A DNA stretch of 64,000 nt from Desulfovibrio sp. (GTDB taxonomy: Bacteria; Desulfobacterota; Desulfovibrionia; Desulfovibrionales; Desulfovibrionaceae). The translations under genes and the position numbers were made by a program. The DNA lies in contig JAITHT010000012.1 in NCBI GenBank assembly GCA_031279825.1, positions 1 to 64,000 on the forward strand, read 5' to 3'. Position 1 is the stretch's first letter. Each line of letters begins with the position of its first letter. The notes under the pieces were generated by a model that was not told the DNA's origin, did not search any database, and was given only the letters and a program-made list of their open reading frames with translations. This document shows, piece by piece, positions 17,063 to 25,925 of the stretch.

Positions 17063-17140
17063 TTTGCCGAACCAAAAATAAAAGAATCCGTAAAAAAACG
17101 GAGAAGGTTGCGCAAATCGGGTGGAAAAAGTTGTCATCAT
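17039..17140 (-). CDS. Aromatic amino acid leader peptide
   Basis: A 33-codon ORF with ATG at 17140 (or 17137) and TAA at 17039-17041. The central stretch reads FFYGFFYFWF: six Phe, two Tyr and one Trp in ten codons, with two further Phe upstream, far beyond chance. It is followed immediately by the antiterminator and terminator and then by genes for aromatic biosynthesis, the layout of ribosome-mediated attenuation. The mix of all three aromatic residues suits an operon whose first two enzymes feed the common pathway and whose third makes phenylalanine. A Shine-Dalgarno is weak (AAGTAACAG about 15 bases upstream). Confidence 0.85.
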   Translation of the reverse strand: MMTTFSTRFAQPSPFFYGFFYFWFGKARGGGLV

Positions 17141-17217
17141 CAATATCGCACGCTGTTACTTAAAAAATAGGGAAAAGATGCTTCATGCGCGAAACACACG
17201 CTGCATGATAGCGTATG

Positions 17218-17244
17218 TCTATACCGGCGACGGAAAAAAGTCAA
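17218..17244 (-). promoter_or_regulatory. Probable sigma-70 promoter of the aromatic leader
   Basis: On the minus strand TTGACT (17244-17239) is followed after 15 bases by TATAGA (17223-17218). The spacing is short of the ideal 17, but both hexamers are good and they sit about 75 bases before the leader-peptide ATG. Confidence 0.5.
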
Positions 17245-17337
17245 GCGTCCGCGGCTTTTTTTCACATTGTCCGCATGGTTGTTCCCGCCCGCGTCGCAAC
17301 AGTGTGCGTTTGCGGATAGCGCCATGTCATGCGTCGC

Positions 17338-18501
17338 CTATTGACAGAATACAGCGGACACCTCCGCCATTACGTCGCCGACGGGTAGCTGCTGGGGGCA
17401 TTTAGCCTCGCATTCGCCGCAATGCAGACAGCGGTCGGCCATTTCATCCACTTCAAGCACCAAATGCTTGTACACATATTGAATATGTCCCCGCGCCGTT
17501 GCATCGTCCGTCAAAAAATAATCGTTATACATCATAAAATTTCTGGGGATATTCACGCCCCGCGGGCAAGGCAGGCAATAGCCGCAAGCGGTGCAGGGAA
17601 CTTTGATCCGGCGCGAGAACTCACCGCGGACAGCCTCTATGGCGGCCTTGTCTCCATCTGTCAACGGTCCGGCGTTACAGGCGATGCCGAGATTTTCCTC
17701 AACATGTTCCATACTGCTCATGCCGCTTAAGACCACGGATACTTCCGGCTGGTCCCACAGCCAGCGCAAAGCCCAGTCCGCCAGGGACCAATCGGGTCTG
17801 GCCCCGGCAAGGCGGGCACGCAAAACCTCAGGCATCTGGTTAATCAGAAAACCGCCGCGCAGGGGCTCCATAATCACCACGCCCATGCCTTTTCCGGCGG
17901 CCGATTTGAGCCCGGCTTCCCCCGCCTGATACTCCCTGTCCAGATAGTTGTATTGAATCTGGACAAACTCCCAGTCATAGCCTTCTACTATCTCCTGAAA
18001 AACGGAGAAGCGATCATGGAAAGAAAAGCCCACATGTCTGATGCGACCGTCTTTTCGCGCTTCTTCAAAAAAACCCGCGAGATCGGCTGCTTGCATGGCA
18101 GGCCAGTAACGGGCGTTCAGAGTATGGGCAAGATAGAAGTCAATGTGCGCGCTTTGCAGACGCTTCAACTGCATATCCAGTATCCGATTCATGTCCGCCC
18201 GTGTTTTGACCAGCCACGTGGGCAGCTTGGTCGCCACCTTGACCCTGTTCCGGTAGCCCCCAAGCAATGCCTTGCCCACCATGGGCTCGGAAGCGCCGGG
18301 TTCAGCAAAGCCCCCACTCCCGTGATAGGGCCAGGCCGTGTCCAGATAGGTGACTCCCCGATCAACGGCCCTGCGGATCATGGCAATGGCCAAGTCCTCG
18401 TCGATGCAGGAAGGATCCGGGCCGGCAACGGGCAGACGCATGCAGCCGAAGCCCAGGATGGAAGCCGTTTCGCCTGTTTTACCCACAAGTCTCTGGTGCA
18501 T
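17338..18501 (-). CDS. Aldo/keto reductase with C-terminal ferredoxin-type Fe-S domain
   Basis: 387 residues from ATG 18501; a GTG at 18537 would add 12 residues and cannot be excluded. The N-terminal 300 residues form an AKR barrel ('LGFGCMRLPV', 'YLDTAWPYHGSG', catalytic Tyr in 'AWPYHG', 'KVATKLPTWLV'). The C-terminal part has CTACGYCLPCPRGVNIP and CLHCGECEAKCPQQLPV, two CxxCxxC...CP sets for 4Fe-4S binding, as in the COG1453 'predicted oxidoreductase' family of anaerobes. Substrate unknown. It lies upstream of, and on the same strand as, the aromatic leader, which has its own promoter. Confidence 0.9.
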   Translation of the reverse strand: MHQRLVGKTGETASILGFGCMRLPVAGPDPSCIDEDLAIAMIRRAVDRGVTYLDTAWPYHGSGGFAEPGASEPMVGKALLGGYRNRVKVATKLPTWLVKTRADMNRILDMQLKRLQSAHIDFYLAHTLNARYWPAMQAADLAGFFEEARKDGRIRHVGFSFHDRFSVFQEIVEGYDWEFVQIQYNYLDREYQAGEAGLKSAAGKGMGVVIMEPLRGGFLINQMPEVLRARLAGARPDWSLADWALRWLWDQPEVSVVLSGMSSMEHVEENLGIACNAGPLTDGDKAAIEAVRGEFSRRIKVPCTACGYCLPCPRGVNIPRNFMMYNDYFLTDDATARGHIQYVYKHLVLEVDEMADRCLHCGECEAKCPQQLPVGDVMAEVSAVFCQ

Positions 18502-18756
18502 GGAGTGTGTTTCTTCTATGATTGATAGCAATTTCACAATGAAACCGCTGATGATTCTGAAGCATTACCCTTACTCCTTTCCAGGTCAAGAGAAAAAATT
18601 GTGGACAAAGCGGCATTGACAACGATGGTTTCGTGAATGTTCCCCTCTTCCCTTGCTCCTGCTCTGGTGTTATACGCATACACGCGCTTTTTTTCCGCCG
18701 GAAAACGCTCCTCTGTCCGTTTACCGGCGCAACCCGGACACTTGCGGAAACAGCGT

Positions 18757-19902
18757 ATGTTCGCAAAGCAATATACAGGACGCCGGGTTTTCATTACCGG
18801 CCATACCGGCTTCAAAGGGACCTGGCTTACCGCCTGGCTTTTGGAACTTGGTGCCGTAATCGCGGGCTATTCCCTCGATCCGCCTTCCGAGCCTTCGGGA
18901 TTCGCCTCACTCTGTCTGGAAAAACGCATCCTCCACATGCACGGCGACGTACGCGACAGAACCGCTTTGGCAGAAGCCGTAGCGTCCTTTCAGCCGGAAA
19001 TCGTCTTCCATATGGCGGCTCAGGCTCTGGTGCGGCCTTCTTATGAAAATCCGGCTCTGACCTTTGAAAGCAACGCCATGGGGACTCTGCATCTGCTTGA
19101 AGCGGTGAGGTTGACGCCTGGCGTGCGGGCTGTCGTCTGTATCACCAGCGACAAGTGCTATCGTAACAATGAATGGGTTTGGGGATACAGAGAGAACGAC
19201 CATCTGGGCGGCGAAGACCCTTACAGCGCCTCCAAGGCTTGTGCGGAAATCATCGCCCACTCGTATTTTTCCTCCTTTTTCAGGGACGGCCCGCGTATAG
19301 CCACAGTACGGGCAGGAAATGTCGTAGGCGGCGGGGACTGGGCCGCCGATCGCATTGTGCCCGATTGCGCAAGAGCCTGGGCGGAACAGCGGGCCGTCAC
19401 CATACGCAGCCCTCTGGCCACGCGGCCCTGGCAGCATGTGCTTGAACCCCTGTCCGGTTATTTGTGGCTGGGAGCACGGTTGTCCATGGAAAAAAAAGCC
19501 ATGGAGGACGTTCTGCCCCTGAACGGGCAAGCCTTCAACTTTGGTCCTGCCGCTGATGTCAACGCCACGGTGGCTCAGGTGGCCGACGCTCTGGCAGGAC
19601 ACTGGCCCGGCTTCACGGCTTCCATGGACGCCTGCGGACAAGCGGGGAAAAAAGAATGCACCCTGCTCAAACTCTGCTGCGATAAAGCGCTGACCCATCT
19701 CGCCTGGCGAGCCACGCTTTGCTTTGATGAAACCATCGCCTTCACCGCCGCCTGGTACCGCGAATATTATACCGCCTTGAAAAGCCGGCGCGGCGCGGCC
19801 ATGTCCGACGCCGACTCCGGGGATATGTACGGCTTTACCGCCAGGCAAATAGCCGAGTACAGCGCAAAAGCCGCGCGCGGGAATCTGCCGTGGACGCGAT
19901 AG
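18757..19902 (+). CDS. rfbG: CDP-glucose 4,6-dehydratase
   Basis: 381 residues from ATG 18757. A short-chain dehydrogenase-type enzyme that converts CDP-glucose to CDP-4-keto-6-deoxyglucose, the first committed step to CDP-3,6-dideoxyhexoses and related surface sugars. NAD motif 'ITGHTGFKGTW', then 'VFHMAAQALVRPSYENP', catalytic 'TSDKCY' and 'YSASK' (Tyr-xxx-Lys intact), with the RfbG-typical 'RNNEWVWGYRENDHLGGEDPYS' and 'RPWQHVLEPLSGYL'. First gene of a three-gene cassette with a GTG-start epimerase and a second SDR. The cytidylyltransferase partner (rfbF) is not in the window. Confidence 0.93.
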   Translation: MFAKQYTGRRVFITGHTGFKGTWLTAWLLELGAVIAGYSLDPPSEPSGFASLCLEKRILHMHGDVRDRTALAEAVASFQPEIVFHMAAQALVRPSYENPALTFESNAMGTLHLLEAVRLTPGVRAVVCITSDKCYRNNEWVWGYRENDHLGGEDPYSASKACAEIIAHSYFSSFFRDGPRIATVRAGNVVGGGDWAADRIVPDCARAWAEQRAVTIRSPLATRPWQHVLEPLSGYLWLGARLSMEKKAMEDVLPLNGQAFNFGPAADVNATVAQVADALAGHWPGFTASMDACGQAGKKECTLLKLCCDKALTHLAWRATLCFDETIAFTAAWYREYYTALKSRRGAAMSDADSGDMYGFTARQIAEYSAKAARGNLPWTR

Positions 19903-20366
19903 CCGAAGGAGTGACGGCAAGTTCCATCCATGGCGTATATTGTCATGAACTTGCCCAGATAGAGACGGAAGGCGGCCCCGTGTTGCATATGCTGCGGATT
20001 GACAGCCCTCTGTATACGGGATTCGGCGAAATCTATTTTTCCACGATCCTGCCGGGAGCGGTCAAGGCATGGAAGCTCCACCGCCTCCAGACGCAACTTT
20101 TTGCCGTACCCTCCGGGCTGGTTGAAGTCGTCATCCACGATGCGCGAGAAAATTCGCCGTCACGCGGCGCCGTCGCATCCTTTCTGCTGGGCAGGCCGCA
20201 TCATTACCGCCTGTTGCGCGTTCCCCCATTGCTCTGGTATGGCTTCACCGCCAAAGGGTACGTTCCGGGGATATTGGCCAACTGCGCGGATATTCCCCAT
20301 TCTCCTGACGAGTCGGAACGTCTTCCCAAAGACTCCCCCCGTATCCCCTATTCCTGGAACAGGTGA
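19890..20366 (+). CDS. dTDP-4-dehydrorhamnose 3,5-epimerase-like protein
   Basis: 158 residues with a GTG start overlapping the rfbG stop by 13 bases, so translation is coupled. A cupin of the RmlC-like type: 'GFGEIYFSTILPGAVKAWKLHRLQTQLFAVPSGLVEVVIHD' has the His and basic residues of the active-site sheet, and the end 'PRIPYSW' is typical. It should epimerise a 4-keto-6-deoxy nucleotide sugar, here probably the CDP-linked product of RfbG. The exact stereochemistry cannot be read from sequence. Confidence 0.8.
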   Translation: MDAIAEGVTASSIHGVYCHELAQIETEGGPVLHMLRIDSPLYTGFGEIYFSTILPGAVKAWKLHRLQTQLFAVPSGLVEVVIHDARENSPSRGAVASFLLGRPHHYRLLRVPPLLWYGFTAKGYVPGILANCADIPHSPDESERLPKDSPRIPYSWNR

Positions 20367-20372
20367 TGCGGC

Positions 20373-21449
20373 ATGGGCATGCAACGGGAAGCGCCTGCAG
20401 AAAAAGACAGGAACGCGTCGCCTTCAATCCCCATGCGCTATCTGGTCACGGGCGGACTGGGCTATGCCGGGGCATGGTTCACAAGCGCTCTCGCCGCTGC
20501 CGGACATGAAACCTTCGTGCTGTCCCGTAAAACAGGGGTGCCCGCGTTGCACGCCAACCCTTTGCCGGGGAGGGCAAGACCCTCTGATGACGCGCTTCCC
20601 TATACCCTGATCCAGGCGGATCTGGAGAAACAAGGTCCGGAAGAACTGGCGGCGCTGCTGCCGGACGGCCTTGACGTCGTGATTCATGCCGCCAGTTTTA
20701 ACGAAAGCTTTGCACAGGACTACGGACGACGCGCTTTGATCGTGAACGCCCTCGGCACCCGGAACCTGCTGGACGCCCTTATCGTGCAAAATACGAATTC
20801 CGCGCGGCCTCTCCCCTTAGTGCTGTATATCAGCACCGTCCATGTCTATGGCGCATCCCACGGGCATATCACGGAAAACAGCCCCTTGCGGCCCCGGAAC
20901 GACTACGCCCTGACGCATCTGTTCGGCGAGGAATACTGCCGCATGTTCATGCGCGTCCATAATCTGCCCCTCATCGTCATCCGCCTGAGCAACGGATATG
21001 GCGCGCCCAAAACGGCAGACAGCACGAAATGGTATCTGCTGTTGCACGATTTGTGCCGCAACGCCGTCAGCCGGGGCCGGATCGTCCTGCGCTCCGATCC
21101 GGCCATTCGCCGTGACTTCATCTGGCTGGGAGACGCGGCCGCGGCGGTGAAAGCCCTTTCGGGCAGGCCGGATCTAAGCGGCGGAATTTTCAATCTTTCT
21201 TCGGGGGCAAGCCTCCGTCTCGACGAGGTCGCACGGCGGGTGTGCGCCGTCGCCTCGCGCTTCTTTCGCAAAGACGTACCGCTGGTGCTGGAGGGTGAAC
21301 AGTATTCCGCAAGCGAACCGAGCTTCTTGCATGTGGATAACGCCGCTATACGCGCCGCCTTGAATCTCTGTTTCCATGATCGCATGGAGGAGGAAATCCT
21401 TGCTCTGTTGTCATTGCCGACCGCAGGGCAAACCGTCGGCCTTCCGTAA
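20373..21449 (+). CDS. NAD-dependent epimerase/dehydratase with altered catalytic motif
   Basis: 358 residues, extended SDR fold. NAD motif 'VTGGLGYAGAWF' near 24-35, 'LVLYISTVHVYGASHG' with the catalytic Ser/Thr, then 'NDYALTHLFGEEY', where the usual YxxxK has His in place of Lys. The C-terminal half is normal ('VIRLSNGYGAPKTADSTKWYLLLHDLCRNA', 'RRDFIWLGDAA', 'GGIFNLSSGASLRLDEVA'). Seven bases after the epimerase gene, same operon. It probably reduces or epimerises the 4-keto sugar; the Lys to His change could lower activity or mark a distinct subfamily. Confidence 0.82.
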   Translation: MGMQREAPAEKDRNASPSIPMRYLVTGGLGYAGAWFTSALAAAGHETFVLSRKTGVPALHANPLPGRARPSDDALPYTLIQADLEKQGPEELAALLPDGLDVVIHAASFNESFAQDYGRRALIVNALGTRNLLDALIVQNTNSARPLPLVLYISTVHVYGASHGHITENSPLRPRNDYALTHLFGEEYCRMFMRVHNLPLIVIRLSNGYGAPKTADSTKWYLLLHDLCRNAVSRGRIVLRSDPAIRRDFIWLGDAAAAVKALSGRPDLSGGIFNLSSGASLRLDEVARRVCAVASRFFRKDVPLVLEGEQYSASEPSFLHVDNAAIRAALNLCFHDRMEEEILALLSLPTAGQTVGLP

Positions 21450-21800
21450 AAGACGCCGCCGCGCGGGGTCCCTTAGCACGACGCCCGCGCTTCGTCCGAT
21501 CGGCTCATGGGCTTTCATCAGAACCTCCTTTGTGGTCTGAAACCCCGGCCGAAAGGCCATATAGCCCCGACCCCGCCATGAAGGGCAGGGTTTCTTTCCG
21601 GGAAGGACGCAGCTTGGCTTTTGCCCGGCGCGGATGGGGGGCATGGGGGGCGCGAGCCCTACAGTCTGAGCGGAAGCTTGGGAGGGGGCAAACCCCTCCC
21701 AAGCGCGAAACGCGAAGCCCTAAGGGGCTTCGCTACCTCATTTGGATACATAGGCCATTGGCCTATGTATGAAATCACTTGTAGTAAGGAGGCTTTTCCC
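21450..21800. other. Intergenic region with three consecutive hairpins upstream of the lrgA-like gene
   Basis: No gene. From 21676 it holds three perfect hairpins in a row: GCTTGGGAGGGG / CCCCTCCCAAGC (21676-21687 with 21693-21704), GCGAAGCCC / GGGCTTCGC (21712-21720 with 21725-21733) and the 12-bp palindrome at 21746-21770. The last is repeated upstream of gyrA. The first two could end transcription of the sugar cassette. Confidence 0.6.
21746..21770. repeat. 25-bp palindrome, copy 1 (before lrgA-like gene)
   Basis: ATACATAGGCCA, one central T, then TGGCCTATGTAT: a perfect inverted repeat, followed by GAAATCACTTG. The same palindrome plus GAGATCACTTG occurs at 35894-35918 before gyrA. Position 30 bases before the lrgA-like ATG fits either an operator or a mobile palindromic repeat. 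Confidence 0.75.
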
Positions 21801-22160
21801 ATGGCGTCGGCTGTTACATTTCTTCTGCAAAGCGCTGTGCTCGTGCTGATCTATACCCTCTGCTCCCTGTTCGTGACGTGGACGCATTTTCCCCTCCCCG
21901 CCAACGTCCTCGGCCTTATCATCCTGTTTTGTCTGCTATGCGCCGGAATAGTCAAGGAAGAACACATTCAAAGCGCCGCGGGCTTTTTTCTCAAGCATCT
22001 GGTCTTTTTTTTCATCGCGGTAGCCGTGGAGCTTATCGACTGGGGAACAACCTTTTATGATTACGGGCTGATTTTGTTCCTGGCACTCTTCGTCAGTACG
22101 ATCATTCCTTATTACTCCGTAGGCGTCATGATGCAAAAATTCATGAAGGGGAAAAACTGA
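21801..22160 (+). CDS. CidA/LrgA family membrane protein
   Basis: 119 residues from ATG 21801, preceded by AAGGAGG. Four membrane segments, starting 'FLLQSAVLVLIYTLCSLFV', with the family hallmark 'LPANVLGLIILFCLLCAGIV' and the polar 'EEHIQSAAGFFLKHLVFFFIAVAVEL'. LrgA/CidA proteins are holin-like or metabolite exporters (pyruvate or glycolate in some bacteria) acting with an LrgB partner, encoded next with a one-base overlap. The 25-bp palindrome lies just upstream and may be a control site. Confidence 0.88.
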   Translation: MASAVTFLLQSAVLVLIYTLCSLFVTWTHFPLPANVLGLIILFCLLCAGIVKEEHIQSAAGFFLKHLVFFFIAVAVELIDWGTTFYDYGLILFLALFVSTIIPYYSVGVMMQKFMKGKN

Positions 22161-22855
22161 TGTCTCACCTTATTACGCTTTTTTTCATCCTGCTGACCAT
22201 GATCGTGTATACTCTGGCCAGACGCGTTTATTTCACGTACAAGTGCCACCCGCTGCTTAACATCGTCGCGTGGAGCGTGTCCGCAATCATCGGCTTTCTG
22301 CTGATCTTCGATATTCCCTACAAAAAGTACGCACCGGCCAAAGACATCATCTTCCTCATGCTCGGTCCGGCCACAGTGGGACTGGCTCTGCCCCTGTATC
22401 GCTACCGCGCCGTTCTGAAACGCCGGGCGGCAGTTCTTATAGGCTCCGTTGCCGTCGGCTCTCTGCTGACCATGCTGTCCGCCACGCTGATAAGCAAAAT
22501 CGGCGGCCTGCCCAGAGAAGTGGTCATATCCATCATGCCTAAAGGGGTATCTGTTCCCTTTACCTTGGAAATAAGCCAGATGTACGGCGGCGTTCCCGCC
22601 CTGGCGGCGGCTTTCGTCGTGGCCACAGGAACCTTGGGCGCCGTCATCGGCGGTTGGCAGATGACATTTTGCGGCATAATCGATCCTGTGGCTCGAGGAC
22701 TGGCCCACGGCACGGCCGCGCATGCGCAAGGCACGGCCACAGCCCTGATAGAGGGGGAGCAGCAAGGCGCCATGGCGGGCCTTGCCATGATTCTCGCCGG
22801 CATACTCACCGCCGTCTTTTCTCCCATGGTGGTATTCTTGCTGGATGCCGTCTGA
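22160..22855 (+). CDS. LrgB family membrane protein
   Basis: 231 residues, multi-pass. The ATG shares its A with the LrgA-like TGA (TGATG). LrgB hallmark around 'LGPATVGLALPLYRYR' and 'ISIMPKGVSVPFTLEISQMYGG', the latter matching 'PKSVTTPIAMxIS' in the family. With the preceding protein it should form the two-part membrane complex linked to pyruvate/glycolate transport or murein hydrolase control. Which of these roles applies is not visible. Confidence 0.9.
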   Translation: MSHLITLFFILLTMIVYTLARRVYFTYKCHPLLNIVAWSVSAIIGFLLIFDIPYKKYAPAKDIIFLMLGPATVGLALPLYRYRAVLKRRAAVLIGSVAVGSLLTMLSATLISKIGGLPREVVISIMPKGVSVPFTLEISQMYGGVPALAAAFVVATGTLGAVIGGWQMTFCGIIDPVARGLAHGTAAHAQGTATALIEGEQQGAMAGLAMILAGILTAVFSPMVVFLLDAV

Positions 22856-22949
22856 TGCCGATTGCACATGCAACCTGCCTGCCTGTATCCGGCCTTGGAT
22901 CGCGACGGACGGCGCGCCGAAAGGCAAAGCCGACATCCGCACAGCCGCC

Positions 22950-25637
22950 TCACTTCAGAAATTGGCCTAATTTCGCTATCACTTCCCGCATATCCAACGG
23001 TTTACTCACATGGGCATGCATGCCCGCCTCAATGCATCGCTCCACATCTTCGCGGAACGCATTGGCTGTCATAGCCACGATGGGGACGTCCCCGGCCCAC
23101 GGATGATCAAGTCCGCGTATGTGGCGCGTCGCTTCGTAGCCGTCCATCACGGGCATCTGTATGTCCATAAAAATCATACTGTAGCGTTCAGGCTCGGCGC
23201 TGAACATGCGCACGGCCTGTTCGCCGTCCAGCGCGCACTCAATGCGTATGCGGGTCGGTTCCAGCAGGCTCTGCACGATCTCCCGGTTAATGTCCACATC
23301 TTCAACCAACAGCAGACAATACTCCTCAAAACAGGGAAATTCCTCCTTCGCGTCCGCTGTATCCAGGCAAGTCTGCAGAGCTTGCGCGCCAAGGCAAGTG
23401 TTGATGCAATCGGCTATATTGGAGGCAAACAGCGGCTTAGGCAGGAATTTATCAACGCCGGCGGCTTGGGCTTTATCCGCCAACATGCTCCATTCGGCGG
23501 AAGAGACCATGGCGACGACGGCCGGCCCCGCATCACGCCCTTTTATCCAACGGGTCAGATCAAAGCCGTCCATGCCCGACATTTTCCAGTCCACAAAGTA
23601 GAGATCGTACTGCCCCTGCTGCTGAATCATCCCGCAGGCTTCTTCTCCGCTGGCGGCCACATCGCAGGCAATACCGAGTTGCTGCGCCAATTCGACAAAA
23701 TACTCCAGCATGGCCGGATCATCGTCCACCATAAGCACGCGAATATTGTCCCAGTTCACATCCGGCTTGAGCAAACTCCGCTGCAGCTTGGAACCCTGCA
23801 TGGCCCGTATGGTAAAAATAAAGGAAGCCCCCTGTCCCAATTCTGATTCCAGCCAGATAGTACCCTCCATCATCTCCACTATTGTTTTCGAAATAGCGAG
23901 GCCAAGACCTGTGCCGCCGAACTTGCGGGCCACCCCGCCGTCGGCCTGCGAAAATGATGAGAACAGTTTTGCCTGGTGCTCTTTGCTGATGCCAATCCCC
24001 GAATCTTTTATGGAAATACGCAACGTGCACACGCCGTTGTCGTCTTTTCCCTCCAAACGCGCGTCGCAGTGAACGCTTCCCCCTTCGGGGGTAAACTTCA
24101 CCGCGTTAGATAAAAGATTAGCGATAACCTGCGCCAAACGTTGCTCGTCGCCGATCAGATTGCGCGGCATATTCTGATCGATACGCACAATAAGCTTTTG
24201 CTGTTTTTCCTCGGCTCGAAAAGTGATAATGTCGATTACTTTTTGCAGCATCTTTTCAAAAGAAAACTCTTCGGGAAAAAGTTCAAACTTGTTCGCCTCA
24301 ATTTTCGACATATCCAGAATATCATTGATAACGCCAAGCAGATGCCTGGATGCTCCCGCTATTTTTCCCAGGCAATAGTCTTTTTTCTCCATATCGGCGA
24401 AAGAGGACTTGGCGATGGTCGTCATGCCGATGATTGCGTTCATGGGGGTACGCATTTCATGACTCATGCGGGCCAAAAATTCGCTTTTCGCAAAATTGGC
24501 GCGTTGCGCTTCCTGTGTGGCTAGGGTGGCCTGTTCCGCCAAAAGTTCCGCTTCGCGGTTTTTTTGTTCGGCAATCACAATCATCTTCTTGAAATTGCTT
24601 ACCATATGGCGCAGCGCTTGCGCCAGCGCGCCCACCTCGTCTTCCCGCCGGACGGACAGAGGCGTGTCCATATCTCCATTCGACACGGCGACGGCATAAC
24701 GTATGGTGGAGGTCAGCGCGCCGATCACCCCGCGCATCGTCCACCAGAGAATACCGGCCAGCATCAGGAAGAACGCGACGGCGAGTGAAAGGTTTATCCA
24801 TGCCAGGCGGGTTGTCGGGCTGTAAAAATCTTTTACGGGACAAGCCGTAATAAAAAACCAGTCGGTGGAACGAGCGCGTTCGACAAAAAACAGGGAGGGC
24901 GTCCCGTCGAGTTCATCTTCAAAGACGTCGCTGCCGTCGGCCATGCCGACAAGACGCTGCCGCAAGGCGTCGGGAATATTCCGCCCGAGGGCGCCGTTTT
25001 CCCTGTGTCCGATAATCGCGCCCTCGCTGTTGACAATCATGGCGTAGCCATAGTTCCCCAACAGGCTGACCGGCATGACGTAACGGGAATTTATTTCATC
25101 GACCCGCACGGCGGCCATGAAAACGCCGATAACCGGCCCTTCTTCCGCGTCGCGAACCGGAATAGAGATAAAAACGGCGAGCCGCCCTGTCTGGCGGCTT
25201 TTTTCCACTTTGGAAACAAAGCTTCTGCCCGCCATTCCCTCTTTGAAATATTCCCGGTCGGCCCTGTTCGCTCCCACGCTACCGGAGGTGCTGGCCACAA
25301 TAATTCCCTGAGAATTCAGGGCAATCATGCTGTTATACAATGGCTGGCGTTTAATCAATTCATGCATTTGCGTTTCAAGATCCGCCCGATTGCCCTCTCC
25401 CCGCAAAAAAAGCTTGACGGTCGGCTCCGAGGCGAGAACGGACAGGTCAAGATGGGCGGTGGAGATGACCAGATCCACAAATTCGCGCAAACTACGGGCG
25501 GCGCGTCGGCCATCGTTTAAGGCGGCATCGGTGATGACGTCGTCGGCCGCATGATAACTGACGTATCCCGCGCCTAGTCCAAGGGAGGACACAGTGCATA
25601 AAATAAGGAGAAACAGTTGCATCCGTATTGTTGTCAT
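22950..25637 (-). CDS. Hybrid sensor histidine kinase with Cache sensor and two receivers
   Basis: 895 residues from ATG 25637 (a GTG two codons upstream is possible). N-terminal membrane segment 'LFLLILCTVSSLGLGAGYV', a periplasmic double-Cache domain (about 30-280, 'YFKEGMAGRSFVSKVEKSRQTGRLAVFISIPVRD'), a second segment 'LAWINLSLAVAFFLMLAGILWW', then HAMP and HisKA with 'FLARMSHEMRTPMNAIIGM'. HATPase follows ('DSGIGI', 'GTGLGLAIS') and two receiver domains with Asp in 'LYFVDWKMSGMDG' and 'MIFMDIQMPVMDGYEATRHI'. Probably senses a small organic molecule outside the cytoplasmic membrane. No cognate regulator is adjacent. Confidence 0.92.
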   Translation of the reverse strand: MTTIRMQLFLLILCTVSSLGLGAGYVSYHAADDVITDAALNDGRRAARSLREFVDLVISTAHLDLSVLASEPTVKLFLRGEGNRADLETQMHELIKRQPLYNSMIALNSQGIIVASTSGSVGANRADREYFKEGMAGRSFVSKVEKSRQTGRLAVFISIPVRDAEEGPVIGVFMAAVRVDEINSRYVMPVSLLGNYGYAMIVNSEGAIIGHRENGALGRNIPDALRQRLVGMADGSDVFEDELDGTPSLFFVERARSTDWFFITACPVKDFYSPTTRLAWINLSLAVAFFLMLAGILWWTMRGVIGALTSTIRYAVAVSNGDMDTPLSVRREDEVGALAQALRHMVSNFKKMIVIAEQKNREAELLAEQATLATQEAQRANFAKSEFLARMSHEMRTPMNAIIGMTTIAKSSFADMEKKDYCLGKIAGASRHLLGVINDILDMSKIEANKFELFPEEFSFEKMLQKVIDIITFRAEEKQQKLIVRIDQNMPRNLIGDEQRLAQVIANLLSNAVKFTPEGGSVHCDARLEGKDDNGVCTLRISIKDSGIGISKEHQAKLFSSFSQADGGVARKFGGTGLGLAISKTIVEMMEGTIWLESELGQGASFIFTIRAMQGSKLQRSLLKPDVNWDNIRVLMVDDDPAMLEYFVELAQQLGIACDVAASGEEACGMIQQQGQYDLYFVDWKMSGMDGFDLTRWIKGRDAGPAVVAMVSSAEWSMLADKAQAAGVDKFLPKPLFASNIADCINTCLGAQALQTCLDTADAKEEFPCFEEYCLLLVEDVDINREIVQSLLEPTRIRIECALDGEQAVRMFSAEPERYSMIFMDIQMPVMDGYEATRHIRGLDHPWAGDVPIVAMTANAFREDVERCIEAGMHAHVSKPLDMREVIAKLGQFLK

Positions 25638-25657
25638 GCCCACTCATTGATGTCCGG

Positions 25658-25738
25658 CTAATGGGTAAGAAAAAAGTCCAAAATCTCAATGGAATTGCCC
25701 AAAGGATCCATCGTGGTCTTTGACAAGGGTTGCATCAG
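25658..25738 (-). pseudogene. C-terminal tail of a glyoxalase/VOC-type gene
   Basis: A 26-codon open stretch ends 'TTMDPLGNSIEILDFFLTH' and a TAG stop at 25658-25660. 'DPxGNxIEIL' is the C-terminal strand signature of VOC (glyoxalase/dioxygenase) proteins, including the metal-binding Glu. Upstream it meets a stop and then IS5 remnant sequence, so the gene was truncated, probably by the insertion. Confidence 0.55.
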
Positions 25739-25740
25739 TT

Positions 25741-25925
25741 AAAAAGTGTCGTCAATTAATTTTTGCCCAAATAGCGATGCGCCTGATATGCACAGCAGCC
25801 AAGAATGATGACGTGTTCTTGGCATATCTTCTGGCGATGCCTCTTGTACGCGCCATGTCCTGATTGCCTCCACGCGCTCCGGCCGCATGCGGATGCACCT
25901 TGATGTGGCTTGCATCTATCATCAG
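25741..25925 (-). pseudogene. IS5-family transposase remnant (DDE core)
   Basis: The minus strand reads '[30 protein letters not shown]', the first catalytic Asp region of IS5/IS1031 transposases ('xxDSTxIRAHQHAAGA+GG'). It then runs into frameshifted sequence and stops. No start or remaining domains. It abuts the 3' end of hisH on one side and the glyoxalase-like tail on the other. Confidence 0.7.
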
